Both the position numbers and the translations under genes were made by a program. A DNA stretch of 64,000 nucleotides, taken from Limnohabitans sp. 2KL-27. GTDB lineage: Bacteria; Pseudomonadota; Gammaproteobacteria; Burkholderiales; Burkholderiaceae_C. The first letter of the stretch is position 1. Every line of letters begins with the position of its first letter. This document shows positions 27,535 through 36,459 of the stretch, one piece after another. The notes beneath the pieces are model-generated. The model worked only from the letters and a program-made list of their open reading frames with translations, did not search any database and had not been told where the DNA came from. The stretch is from positions 930,853 to 994,852 of the forward strand of contig NZ_CXOP01000002.1 in the NCBI RefSeq assembly GCF_001269345.1, read 5' to 3'.

Positions 27535-28187
27535 GGGGGATCTTTTAAGAACAATTGCAAAGCGGTGTCGGTCAATTCGTCCAGGTTGGCGCGCTTGGAC
27601 GGGTTGCTGGGCGATGCCGGCTCGTACCACTGCACCGACCAGTTGAGGGCGCCGAAAATCATCAAACGCGCCAGACCCACAGGCGCTTGCAGTTGGCCTG
27701 TGTCGTGCAGGGCTTGCAGCACGGGTATCCAAGGGGCTTCGTAAGTGTCTTTGAGTTCGGTAATCGCTTTGCGCTGCGCGGGGGCGAGCGAACGCCACTC
27801 GTAGAGCATCACGGGAATGAAATCGCTGTCAGGGCCCAGCAGCACATCGAAATGATGCCGGATGAGATGGCGCAGTTGCTCGTATGCGCTGTCACCGGCG
27901 GCGCTGACAGCGCAAGCCGCCTGCTGTCGCGCAATGGCCTGCCGCATGCCTTCGACCATCACCGCCAGCAAGAGGTCCTGCTTGTTGCCAAAGTGATAAA
28001 AGGGCGAACCCGGCTGCATGCCGACTTGCGCCGCGATCTCTCGGGTGCTGGTGGCGTCGTAACCCTTGCGGTGAAACAGCTGCGCCGCGGCCGAGATCAG
28101 GGCTTGGCGGCGGTTGCCATCGTCGCGTTCGCCCTCGGTCTTCCTCGGGCGACCACGTGTGCGTTTGGGCTCGGCCAGTTTGGTCAT
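27531..28187 (-). CDS. TetR family transcriptional regulator (AtuR-like position)
   Basis: A 218-residue TetR repressor. A basic, arginine-rich N-terminus (KRTRGRPRKTEGERDD) precedes the helix-turn-helix (AAAQLFHRKGYDATSTREIA, GSPFYHFGNKQDLLLAV); the C-terminal ligand domain is variable. It is the second gene of the operon, 4 bp after the acyl-CoA dehydrogenase and overlapping the SDR by ATGA, so it is likely autoregulated. An acyl- or terpenyl-CoA is a plausible inducer. The palindrome at 29388-29407 is the best candidate operator. Confidence 0.88.
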   Translation of the reverse strand: MTKLAEPKRTRGRPRKTEGERDDGNRRQALISAAAQLFHRKGYDATSTREIAAQVGMQPGSPFYHFGNKQDLLLAVMVEGMRQAIARQQAACAVSAAGDSAYEQLRHLIRHHFDVLLGPDSDFIPVMLYEWRSLAPAQRKAITELKDTYEAPWIPVLQALHDTGQLQAPVGLARLMIFGALNWSVQWYEPASPSNPSKRANLDELTDTALQLFLKDPP

Positions 28188-28191
28188 GCGT

Positions 28192-29355
28192 TCATCGTCC
28201 CGCCAAACCCATGCTGCGTGAGATCACTTCTTTCATGATTTCGTTGGTGCCGCCGTAGATGCGCTGCACGCGGGCATCGGCATAGGCGCGGGTGATGGGG
28301 TATTCCCACATGTAGCCGTAGCCGCCATGCAATTGCACGCATTCGTCCATCACCTTGCATTGCAAATCCGAGCACCAGTACTTGGCCATGCTGGCCGTGG
28401 CCGTGTCGAGCTTGTCTTGCAGCAGCAACTCGCTGCATTTGTCCACAAACACACGCGCCACCTGCACCTCGGTCTGCAACTCCGCCAGGGTGTATCGGGT
28501 GTTCTGGTAGTTGCCCACGGCCTGGCCAAACACCTTGCGGTCTTTCACATACTGCACCGTCCAGTCGATGGCCGCTTGCGCTGCGGCGATGCCGCCAATG
28601 GCAATTTGCAGGCGCTCCCAGGGCAGTTGCTCCATCAGGCAGATGAAGCCTTTGCCTTGCATGGCCGCGCCGCCCAGCAACTGGTCCGCACCGACCTTGA
28701 CGTTGTCAAAAAACAGCTCGGAGGTGTCTTGCGCTTTGAGGCCCAGTTTCTTCAAGCGCTTGCCTTTTTCAAAGCCGGGCGTACCGCGTTCAATGAGGAA
28801 GAGGCTGGTGCCCTTGGCTCCGGCCGCCGGATCGGTCTTGGCCACCAGGATCACCAGGTCGGCGTGCCAGCCGTTGGTGATGAAGGTCTTGCTGCCGTTG
28901 ATGAGGTAAGTGCCATCGGGCTGCAACAGCGCCGTGGTTTTCACGCCCTGCAGGTCCGAGCCTGCGGCCGGCTCGCTCATGGCAATGGCACCGATCATTT
29001 CGCCGCTGGCCAGTTTGGGCAGGTACTTTTGCTTTTGCGCCTCGGTGCCGTAATGCAGGATGTAAGGCGCGACGATCTCACTGTGCAGCCCATAGCCGAT
29101 GCCGCTGAACCCGGCCCGGGAGAGCTCCTCCATCTGCACCACCGAGTACAGCTTGTCGGCATCCGAGCCGCCATAGGCCTCGGGCAGGGTCATGCACAAA
29201 AAGCCGTTGTCACCGGCTTTGTCCCACACAGCGCGGTCCACATAGCCCTGCTCCTCCCAGGCGTCGTGGTGGGGGGCGATTTCCTTGTCCATGAAGCGGC
29301 GAAAGCTGTCGCGAAAGGCCTCGTGGTCGGCGGTAAAAAGCGTGCGTTCAATCAT
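28192..29355 (-). CDS. Acyl-CoA dehydrogenase, first gene of the atu-type operon
   Basis: A 387-residue acyl-CoA dehydrogenase starting MIERTLFTADHEAFRDSFRR. Motifs seen are IAMSEPAAGSDLQGVKTTAL, TFITNGWHADLVILVAKTDP, RQ-type helix around DRKVFGQAVGNYQNTRYTLA and the C-terminal VQLHGGYGYMWEYPITRAYA with the RIYGGTNEIMKEVI FAD-domain end. The ATG has AAGGTGAC as ribosome-binding region. It heads the ~9.5-kb minus-strand operon and is divergent from a thiolase/FadJ pair. The likely substrate is a medium-chain or branched acyl-CoA formed by terpene or fatty acid breakdown. Confidence 0.9.
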   Translation of the reverse strand: MIERTLFTADHEAFRDSFRRFMDKEIAPHHDAWEEQGYVDRAVWDKAGDNGFLCMTLPEAYGGSDADKLYSVVQMEELSRAGFSGIGYGLHSEIVAPYILHYGTEAQKQKYLPKLASGEMIGAIAMSEPAAGSDLQGVKTTALLQPDGTYLINGSKTFITNGWHADLVILVAKTDPAAGAKGTSLFLIERGTPGFEKGKRLKKLGLKAQDTSELFFDNVKVGADQLLGGAAMQGKGFICLMEQLPWERLQIAIGGIAAAQAAIDWTVQYVKDRKVFGQAVGNYQNTRYTLAELQTEVQVARVFVDKCSELLLQDKLDTATASMAKYWCSDLQCKVMDECVQLHGGYGYMWEYPITRAYADARVQRIYGGTNEIMKEVISRSMGLAGR

Positions 29356-29387
29356 GGTGTCACCTTCAGGACTTGGGGATTTATTTA

Positions 29388-29407
29388 TACAAAGCGTTTG
29401 CTTGGTA
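29388..29407. promoter_or_regulatory. Palindromic operator candidate upstream of the atu-type operon
   Basis: TACAAAGC at 29388-29395 and GCTTGGTA at 29400-29407 form an inverted repeat with one mismatch around a GTTT spacer. It lies 33 bp upstream of the acyl-CoA dehydrogenase start in the divergent region, a typical place and size for a TetR-type operator. The operon's own TetR protein is the natural candidate. Confidence 0.6.
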
Positions 29408-29480
29408 AAAGTCTATACTGATTGCTGAAACCCACAACTCAGGGCAAACCCCCTGATGACCCCCAGGAGAGATTCATGAC

Positions 29481-29558
29481 CCCCACGCTCGTCACTTCGT
29501 GTACTCACTGCCCCCCGAGGGGGCTTTGCCCTCCTTGGGGCGGCCCGGCGGAGGGCAA
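29481..29558. repeat. GC-rich palindromic intergenic element covering the thiolase ribosome-binding site
   Basis: Contains a perfect hairpin GCCCCC-CGA-GGGGGC at 29510-29524 and a longer-range pair GCCCTCC (29528-29534) with GGAGGGC (29550-29556). The wording of the element resembles GC-rich repeats I associate with Comamonadaceae intergenic regions; that is recollection, not a search. Its last arm is also the Shine-Dalgarno sequence of the next gene. Confidence 0.6.
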
Positions 29559-29561
29559 GCC

Positions 29562-30767
29562 ATGAGCGAAGCATTTGTTTACGACGCCATACGCACTCCG
29601 CGCGGCAAAGGCAAAAAAGACGGCAGCCTGCACGAGGTCAAACCGATCAGCCTGCTCTCGGGCGTGTTGCGCGAGCTGCAAAGTCGCAACCAGCTCGACA
29701 CCGCTGCGGTGGACGATGTGGTCATGGGTGTGGTCTCGCCGATTGGCGAGCAAGGCTCGGTGATCCCCAAAGTGGCGGCCCTGGCGGCGGGTTGGGACTG
29801 GCGCTGCTCGGGTGTGCAACTCAACCGCTTTTGTGCCTCGGGCCTGGAAGCGGTCAACATGGCCGCCATGAAGGTGCGCAGCGGCTGGGAAGACCTGGTC
29901 GTGGCCGGGGGCCTTGAGAGCATGAGCCGCGTGCCGATTGGTGCTGACGGCGGTGCCTGGGCACAAGACCCCGAAACCAACAGCGCCACGCTGTTTGTGC
30001 CGCAAGGCATTGGCGCTGATTTGATCGCCACCATGAGCGGCTTCAGCCGCCAAGATGTCGATGCCTTCGCGGTCGAGTCGCAAAAACGTGCCACGGCTGC
30101 GCGTGCAGCGGGCTACTTCGATGGCTCGGTGGTGCCGGTCAAAGACAAGCTCGGCCAGGTCATCTTGGCGAAAGACGAATTCATCAAACCGGGCACGACG
30201 GTAGAAACGCTGGGCGGTCTCAAGGCTTCGTTTGAGCAGCTGGGTGCCATGGGTTTTGACGCGGTGGCCTTGCAGCGCTACCCACAGGTCGAGCGCATTC
30301 ACCATGTGCACCACGCGGGCAACTCGTCCGGCATCGTGGACGGCGCAGCGGCGGTGCTCATCGGTTCGGAAGCCGCAGGCAAAACCCATGGCCTGAAGCC
30401 ACGCGCGCGCATCGTGTCGGTGGCTTTGTCGGGGGCCGATCCGACCATCATGCTGACGGGCCCCATGCCCGCCGCACGCAAAGCGCTGGCCAAAGCGGGC
30501 CTCACGATTGACCAGATCGATTTGTTCGAGGTGAACGAAGCTTTTGCCGCCGTGCCCATGAAGTTCATGCAAGAGATGCATGTGCCGCACGACAAGGTCA
30601 ACGTCAACGGTGGCGCCATTGCCATGGGCCACCCGCTGGGTGCCACAGGCGCGATGATTTTGGGCATCCTGATCGACGAACTGCACCGGCGCCAACTGCG
30701 CTATGGCCTGGCCACTTTGTGTGTGGGTGGCGGCATGGGCATTGCCACGATTGTGGAACGGATTTGA
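29562..30767 (+). CDS. Acetyl-CoA C-acyltransferase (thiolase)
   Basis: A 401-residue thiolase, FadA/FadI-like, that cleaves 3-ketoacyl-CoA to acetyl-CoA and a shortened acyl-CoA. The N-terminus is [20 protein letters not shown], nucleophile Cys91 lies in [11 protein letters not shown], with [10 protein letters not shown] and [14 protein letters not shown] at the C-terminus. The start at 29562 follows GGAGGGCAAGCC; the open frame from 29499 runs through the GC-rich repeat and is not protein-like. It is 16 bp upstream of the FadJ-type gene, forming a beta-oxidation complex pair. It is divergent from the atu-type operon. Confidence 0.92.
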   Translation: MSEAFVYDAIRTPRGKGKKDGSLHEVKPISLLSGVLRELQSRNQLDTAAVDDVVMGVVSPIGEQGSVIPKVAALAAGWDWRCSGVQLNRFCASGLEAVNMAAMKVRSGWEDLVVAGGLESMSRVPIGADGGAWAQDPETNSATLFVPQGIGADLIATMSGFSRQDVDAFAVESQKRATAARAAGYFDGSVVPVKDKLGQVILAKDEFIKPGTTVETLGGLKASFEQLGAMGFDAVALQRYPQVERIHHVHHAGNSSGIVDGAAAVLIGSEAAGKTHGLKPRARIVSVALSGADPTIMLTGPMPAARKALAKAGLTIDQIDLFEVNEAFAAVPMKFMQEMHVPHDKVNVNGGAIAMGHPLGATGAMILGILIDELHRRQLRYGLATLCVGGGMGIATIVERI

Positions 30768-30783
30768 CCAGGGAGACACCAAA

Positions 30784-32943
30784 ATGATTTTGAAAACACT
30801 GCGCTACGAACTGGCGGACGGCATCGCCACCATCACCTTTGACGAGCAGGGCTCGCCGGTCAACACCATGTGCCTGCAATGGCAGGCCGACCTGGCCCAA
30901 GCGGCCGAGCAAGTCCTCAAAGACAAAGCCCAGATCAAAGGTGTCATCCTGGCCTCGGCCAAGTCCACGTTTTTTGCGGGGGCCGACCTCAAAGGTGTGA
31001 TGCGCTCGCAAGCCTCGGACGGCCCGCGTGTCTTTGTCGAGATTGAAGGCATCAAGAAAGCTTTTCGCGCCATCGAAACGCTCGGTGTGCCCGTGGTCAG
31101 CTGCCTCAACGGCTCGGCCCTGGGCGGTGGTTGGGAAGTGGCCTTGATCGGTCACTACCGCATCGCCACCGCCAACCCCAAAACCCAATTTGGCTTGCCC
31201 GAGGTCACGCTGGGCCTGATTCCTGGCGGTGGTGGCATCACCAAAATGACACGCCAGCTGGGCTTGCTGGCCGCGCAGCCCTATGTGCTGGAAAGCCAAC
31301 TCTTTGGCCCCGAAGAAGCGCAAAAGCTCGGTCTGGTGCACGAGATCGTGGCCAGCGACGACCAGCTGCGCATCCGCGCTCTGGCCCACATCGCGGCAAG
31401 CCAAGGCCAGCCCGAAGCCGCCCAACACCTGTGGGACCGCAAGGACTACAAAATGCCCGGCGGCACGCCGAGCAACCCCAAGATCGCGGGCATGCTGAGC
31501 GTGGCCCCGGCCGTGCTCAAACAAAAAACACGCGGCCTGTACCCTGCCCCCGAAGCGGCGCTGGCCGCCATGGTCGAAGGTGCGATGGTGGACTTTGACA
31601 CCGCCATGCGCATCGAAAGCCGATATCTGGCGGGTCTGATGACCAGCCAGGTGGCGCGCAACATGATCAACACTTTCTTCTTCAACATGAACAGCATCAA
31701 GGGCGGCCAAAGCCGCCCCAAGGCTGCACCGCGTTACAAGCCGCAAAAGGTGGGCATCTTGGGCGCAGGCATGATGGGCTCGGGCATTGCGTATTCACAA
31801 GCCAGCCGGGGCATGGCCACGGTGCTCAAAGACGTGAGCCAAGAGGCCGCCGAAAAAGGCAAGGCCTACAGCCACAAGCTCACCCAAAAACGCGTGGACA
31901 AAGGCCGCATGACCGCGGACAAACAAGCGGCCTTGTTGTCACTCATCCAGCCCACGGCCAGCGCTGCAGACCTCAAGGGTTGCGACCTGATCATCGAAGC
32001 CGTGTTTGAAAACCGCGAGCTCAAGGCCCGTGTCACCCAAGAGGCCGAGCCCATGCTGGCCGAAGGTGGGTTCTTTGCCAGCAACACCTCCACCTTGCCC
32101 ATCAGCGGCCTGGCCACCGCCAGCACCGCGCCCAATAAATTTGTCGGCATCCACTTCTTCAGCCCGGTGGACAAGATGAAGCTGGTCGAGATCATTCGCG
32201 GCGCGCAGACCGACGACGAGACCATCGCACGGGCGTATGACTATGTGCAGGCGCTGGGCAAGCTGCCCATCGTGGTGAACGACTCACGCGGTTTTTACAC
32301 CAGCCGCACCTTTGGCACTTTTGTGATGGAAGGCGCGGCCATGCTGGGCGAGGGCATCCCCGCCCCCGTGATCGAGAACCTGGCCATGCAGGTAGGCATG
32401 CCCGTGGGGCCGCTGGCCGTGCTGGACGAAACGGCGCTGTCGCTGTCGGTGCATGTGCTGGACCAAACCCGAGAAGACTTTGCCAAAGAAGGCAAAACCC
32501 ACACCGCCACGCCCGGCGAACTGCTGGTCGAGCGCATGGTCAAAGAACTCCAACGCCCCGGTCGCGCCGCAGGCGGTGGCTTTTACGACTACCCCGCTGG
32601 CCAAAAGAAAGTGCTGTGGCCTGAACTGAAAACCCGCTTTGAAAAAGCCGACGTGGTCTACAGCCAGCAAGACATCAAAGACCGCCTGCTGTACCGCCAA
32701 GCCGTGGAGACCGCCCGCTGCCTGCAAGAAGGCGTGCTGACCTCGGTGCACGACGGCAACATCGGCTCGATCTTCGGCATCGGCTTTCCAGCTTGGACGG
32801 GTGGCGCTTTGCAGTTCATCTATGGCCAAGGGGTGGATGCGTTTGCCAAGCGTTGCGCTGAACTGGCCGAGAAGTACGGTGCGGGATTTGTGCTCACCGA
32901 TGCGGTGGTGGCGAGCTTGAAGCAGCATCAGCCGGTGTATTGA
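30784..32943 (+). CDS. FadJ-type 3-hydroxyacyl-CoA dehydrogenase/enoyl-CoA hydratase
   Basis: A 719-residue multifunctional protein. The N-terminal crotonase domain (to ~290) has FFAGADLKGVM and LNGSALGGGWEVALIGHYRI. The NAD-binding domain begins VGILGAGMMGSGIAYSQASR at about residue 322 and has the FFSPVDKMKLVEIIRG motif. Two C-terminal 3-hydroxyacyl-CoA dehydrogenase repeats follow, including RAAGGGFYDYPAGQKK. It hydrates enoyl-CoA and oxidises the 3-hydroxyacyl-CoA, passing product to the upstream thiolase. Paired expression with the thiolase suggests an alpha2beta2 complex. A terminator follows. Confidence 0.92.
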   Translation: MILKTLRYELADGIATITFDEQGSPVNTMCLQWQADLAQAAEQVLKDKAQIKGVILASAKSTFFAGADLKGVMRSQASDGPRVFVEIEGIKKAFRAIETLGVPVVSCLNGSALGGGWEVALIGHYRIATANPKTQFGLPEVTLGLIPGGGGITKMTRQLGLLAAQPYVLESQLFGPEEAQKLGLVHEIVASDDQLRIRALAHIAASQGQPEAAQHLWDRKDYKMPGGTPSNPKIAGMLSVAPAVLKQKTRGLYPAPEAALAAMVEGAMVDFDTAMRIESRYLAGLMTSQVARNMINTFFFNMNSIKGGQSRPKAAPRYKPQKVGILGAGMMGSGIAYSQASRGMATVLKDVSQEAAEKGKAYSHKLTQKRVDKGRMTADKQAALLSLIQPTASAADLKGCDLIIEAVFENRELKARVTQEAEPMLAEGGFFASNTSTLPISGLATASTAPNKFVGIHFFSPVDKMKLVEIIRGAQTDDETIARAYDYVQALGKLPIVVNDSRGFYTSRTFGTFVMEGAAMLGEGIPAPVIENLAMQVGMPVGPLAVLDETALSLSVHVLDQTREDFAKEGKTHTATPGELLVERMVKELQRPGRAAGGGFYDYPAGQKKVLWPELKTRFEKADVVYSQQDIKDRLLYRQAVETARCLQEGVLTSVHDGNIGSIFGIGFPAWTGGALQFIYGQGVDAFAKRCAELAEKYGAGFVLTDAVVASLKQHQPVY

Positions 32944-32969
32944 GCCACAAGCCTGAGAAGGCTCGCACC

Positions 32970-33011
32970 AAAAAACGCAGCGCTTGGGTGATTGGGCGGC
33001 TGCGTTTTTTT
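32970..33011 (+). terminator. Intrinsic terminator of the thiolase-fadJ operon
   Basis: Stem AACGCAGC/GCTGCGTT with a loop of about 16 nt, flanked by A and T runs (a T tract follows), 27 bp after the FadJ stop. The A-tract on the left side allows function in both directions. Confidence 0.85.
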
Positions 33012-33189
33012 ATGGGGCGATGAAGGCGGATGAGGCTCCTTGGGGCTAAGAGAATCCGTCTTTCAAATAGTTAAGTTCTCTGTCGGGTTCAGGACTCGTC
33101 CAGCCGCTAGTTCACCCCGCTCAGGCACACTACACACCATTTTTCACATCCCCAGCTGCTGGGGTGCCGCCATTCCCAGGGATCACCGC

Positions 33190-35400
33190 ATGGAAATCAA
33201 AGTCAATTTTCTCGACAAACTGCGCCTAGAGGCCAAGTTTGACGACTTCACTGTGCTGGCCGATCAGCCCATTCGCTACAAGGGCGATGGCTCGGCGCCG
33301 GGGCCGTTTGATTATTTTTTGGCGTCTTCGGCTTTGTGTGCGGCTTATTTTGTCAAGCTGTATTGCGAGACGCGCGGCATCTCCACCGAGCACATTCGCC
33401 TCTCGCAAAACAACATCGTGGACCCGGACAACCGCTACCTGCAGACCATCAAGATCCAGGTGGAGTTGCCGGCCGACATGTCCGACAAGGACCGCCAAGG
33501 CATTCTGAGGTCCATCGACCGCTGCACGGTCAAAAAGGCGATTCAAGCGGGCCCCACTTTCATCGTTGAGGCGGTGGACAACCTGGACGCTGACGCGCAG
33601 GCCTTGCTCTCGCTGAAGGCCGATGCGCAGGCGCAGACCCGCATTGCAGGCAAAGACTTGCCGCTGGAACAGACCATCGCCAACATGACTGCGGTGTTGG
33701 CCAATTTGGGCATCAAGATCGAGATCGCGTCGTGGCGCAACCTGGTGCCCAATGTGTGGTCGCTGCACATCCGCGACGCGCATTCGCCCATGTGCTTCAC
33801 CAACGGCAAAGGCTCCAGCAAAGAGAGCGCCTTGGCCTCGGCACTGGGCGAATACATCGAGCGCCTGAACAACAACCACTTTTACGCAGGCGTGTTTTTT
33901 GGCGAAGACCTGGCACAAGCCGACTTCGTGCACGACCCTAAGGAGCGTTGGTTCCAGCCCGGCAAGCGTGACGCGCTGCCCAAAGGCCTGCTGGACAAGC
34001 ATTGCCTCAGCATCTACAACCCCGATGGCGAGCTCAAGGCCTCGCACCTGTTCGACACCAACTCGGGCAACCCTTCGCGTGGCATTTGTGCGCTGCCTTA
34101 TGTGCGCCAGTCCGATGGCGAGGTGGTCTACTTCCCGTCCAATCTGGTGGAAAACCTGTTTGTGAGCAACGGCATGAGCGCTGGCAACACGCTGGTCGAA
34201 GCCCAGGTGCAGTGCCTGTCAGAAATTTTTGAGCGGGCCGTCAAGCGCGAAATCTTGGAAGGCGAAATGGCCTTGCCCGATGTGCCGCAGCACGTGCTCG
34301 CCAAATACCCCGGCATCGTGGCCGGCATTGAGGCTTTGGAAGCGCAGGGCTTTCCCGTCTTGGTCAAAGACGCGTCGCTGGGCGGGCTGTACCCGGTGAT
34401 GTGCGTGACCCTGATGAACCCCCGCACGGGCGGTGTGTTCGCGTCCTTTGGCGCCCACCCGCGCTTGGAGGTGGCGCTCGAGCGCAGCCTGACCGAGTTG
34501 CTGCAGGGGCGCAGTTTTGAAGGCCTGAACGATCTGCCTGCGCCCACGTTCATCAGCAACGCTGTGACCGAACCCAACAACTTTGTGGAGCACTTCATTG
34601 ACTCCAGCGGCATCGTGTCGTGGCGGTTTTTCAGCGCCCAGGCCGACCATGCGTTTGTGGAGTGGGACTTTGCCGGGCAGGGCGACGACGCCACCGCGCA
34701 AGAGGCCGCCACGCTGTTCGGCATTTTGCAGGCCATGGGCAATGAAGCCTATGTGGCGGTGCACGACCAACTGGGTGCCACCGCCTGCCGAATCCTGGTG
34801 CCAGGTTATTCGGAGGTGTACCCGGTCGATGATCTGATTTGGGACAACACCAACAAAGCGCTCTTGTTCCGCGCCGATGTGCTCAACCTGCACCGGCTGG
34901 ACGACGAGGCGCTGGAGGCCTTGCTGGACCGCTTGGAAAACAACGAGCTGGACGATTACCTCGACATTGCCACTTTGATCGGCATCGAGTTCGACGACAA
35001 CACGGTGTGGGGCCAGTTGACGGTGATGGAGCTCAAGCTGCTGATCCATTTGGCATTGGCGCAGTATGCGCAAGCGCACGAGCTGGTGGGTGCGTTTTTG
35101 CAATACAACGACAACACGGTGGAGCGCCGCTTGTTTTACCAGGCCTTGAACGTGGTGCTGGAAGTCACACTCGATGACGACTTGGCCCTGGAAAACTATG
35201 CGGTGAACTTCAGGCGCATGTTTGGCAACGAGCGCATGGATGCGGCGATCGGTTCGGTGGACGGCCGTGTGCGTTTCCATGGCCTCACGCCCACCAGCCT
35301 CCAGCTTGAAACCCTGGACCGTCACCAGCGCTTGCTCGACAGTTACAAAAAACTGCACGCGGCACGGGCGCGTGTGGCCGCGCAACAGGCCTTGGCCTGA
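33190..35400 (+). CDS. OsmC-domain/YcaO-domain fusion protein
   Basis: A 736-residue protein. Residues ~1-140 form an OsmC-like domain (GPFDYFLASSALCAAYFVKL). The remaining ~590 residues are a full YcaO protein, colinear with E. coli YcaO (VPNVWSLHIRDAHSPMCFTN, SALASALGEYIERL, VSNGMSAGNTLVEAQVQCLS, FASFGAHPRLEVALERSLTE, NFVEHFIDSSGIVSW). E. coli YcaO is an ATP-using protein implicated in RimO-dependent methylthiolation of ribosomal protein S12. The fusion architecture occurs in other Proteobacteria and suggests a link to thiol or peroxide chemistry. ATG 33190 is chosen over the longer frame from 33040 because the OsmC domain starts there. Confidence 0.85.
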   Translation: MEIKVNFLDKLRLEAKFDDFTVLADQPIRYKGDGSAPGPFDYFLASSALCAAYFVKLYCETRGISTEHIRLSQNNIVDPDNRYLQTIKIQVELPADMSDKDRQGILRSIDRCTVKKAIQAGPTFIVEAVDNLDADAQALLSLKADAQAQTRIAGKDLPLEQTIANMTAVLANLGIKIEIASWRNLVPNVWSLHIRDAHSPMCFTNGKGSSKESALASALGEYIERLNNNHFYAGVFFGEDLAQADFVHDPKERWFQPGKRDALPKGLLDKHCLSIYNPDGELKASHLFDTNSGNPSRGICALPYVRQSDGEVVYFPSNLVENLFVSNGMSAGNTLVEAQVQCLSEIFERAVKREILEGEMALPDVPQHVLAKYPGIVAGIEALEAQGFPVLVKDASLGGLYPVMCVTLMNPRTGGVFASFGAHPRLEVALERSLTELLQGRSFEGLNDLPAPTFISNAVTEPNNFVEHFIDSSGIVSWRFFSAQADHAFVEWDFAGQGDDATAQEAATLFGILQAMGNEAYVAVHDQLGATACRILVPGYSEVYPVDDLIWDNTNKALLFRADVLNLHRLDDEALEALLDRLENNELDDYLDIATLIGIEFDDNTVWGQLTVMELKLLIHLALAQYAQAHELVGAFLQYNDNTVERRLFYQALNVVLEVTLDDDLALENYAVNFRRMFGNERMDAAIGSVDGRVRFHGLTPTSLQLETLDRHQRLLDSYKKLHAARARVAAQQALA

Positions 35401-35465
35401 TGTTGGCCAGCAGGCAGCTGCCGCGCTCAACACAGCCCCAAGGTTCATTCAACCCATAAGAGGGG

Positions 35466-36446
35466 TCAAGGGGTCTTTGCTTTGATCCTGACCCCGCCAA
35501 TGACGCCCGCGATCAGCAAGGCTATACCGGCCAGTGTCAGCGGCTCGGGCCACTGACCGCGCAGCCAAAACGCATAGGTCAGCGCGGCCAAGGTTTCAAA
35601 CACGATGAGCTGCCCTGCCAGGGCGGTGGGCAGACGTTGGCTGGCGGCGTTCCAGCACAGGGTGCCCAGCCAAGACGCCAGCAGGCCGATGGCCACCATG
35701 AGGCCCAGAAATTCCAAGGGACGGGGCCCGAGCGGCATGGGCATCGGGTCGTTCGTGGCGCTGGCCCACAGCCAATAGGCGGCATAACCCAGCAGGGCCA
35801 GCGGCAAGGTGGCGAGGCCTTGTGCGGTGGCCCAAACGCGCGGGTTGCGGTCGGGGTGACCGCGCAGCCAGTCGGCGTTCTTCAGGGGATACCAGGTCCA
35901 GCAGACCACCGCGCCCACGGCCAGCACAGCGCCGGTGATGTAGCGCGTGGTGTCGGCTGCCGGGTTTTGCAGCAAGGCCGTCCACTCCACATGGTTGACG
36001 CAGGCGATGCCGAGCAAAATGAGCGCCAGCGGTGGCGCCAGCTTGAGCCACGGAAAGCGCCCATCGCGCTGGTGGTTCAGCACGTTGGCCGAGACGGCGA
36101 TGACCACCGGCAGCGTGCCGATGATCATGGTGGGCAGGGCGCCGCCTGCCCGCTGGATGGCGCTGGCCAGAAACAGGTAATACAGCACGTTGCCAATGGC
36201 CGCCAGTTTGAGTGCGGCCAACCAGTCGCTGCGCCCCAGGCGCCGGATCTCGGCGCGGTCGATGTAGGCCAGTGGCAAGGCGATCAGCCCAAAAGCCAGA
36301 TACCGGCCGAAGGTGTGCAAGGCGGCGGGGTAGTCGGGCAGCAGCAGGGGGCCAACAAACACCAAGCCCCACAGCATGCCGGCGGCCAAGGACAAGAAGA
36401 TGCCGCCGGTCAGGGCAGCCGGAGGCTGGGGCATGGGCATGAGCAT
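35466..36446 (-). CDS. DMT superfamily (EamA-like) transporter
   Basis: Predicted inner-membrane transporter, about 326 residues with some ten hydrophobic spans. The two EamA-type halves begin GIFLSLAAGMLWGLVFVGPL and ITGAVLAVGAVVCWTWYPLK. Three close methionines (36446, 36440 and further) make the exact start uncertain; 36446 is the first ATG after the preceding gene's stop. It is the last gene of the minus-strand photolyase operon, 13 bp after the TRIC gene. Substrate unknown; members export amino acids or other small metabolites. Confidence 0.82.
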   Translation of the reverse strand: MLMPMPQPPAALTGGIFLSLAAGMLWGLVFVGPLLLPDYPAALHTFGRYLAFGLIALPLAYIDRAEIRRLGRSDWLAALKLAAIGNVLYYLFLASAIQRAGGALPTMIIGTLPVVIAVSANVLNHQRDGRFPWLKLAPPLALILLGIACVNHVEWTALLQNPAADTTRYITGAVLAVGAVVCWTWYPLKNADWLRGHPDRNPRVWATAQGLATLPLALLGYAAYWLWASATNDPMPMPLGPRPLEFLGLMVAIGLLASWLGTLCWNAASQRLPTALAGQLIVFETLAALTYAFWLRGQWPEPLTLAGIALLIAGVIGGVRIKAKTP

Positions 36447-36459
36447 GAGGGGAAAATGT

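Noticed and set aside
19886..29355. Leucine/isovalerate (liu) operon
   Set aside because: The carboxylase, hydratase and dehydrogenases would also fit Liu, but the AtuB-like SDR, the AtuD-like start and the nearby AtuA favour Atu. It is not fully excluded; carboxylase active-site residues would decide.
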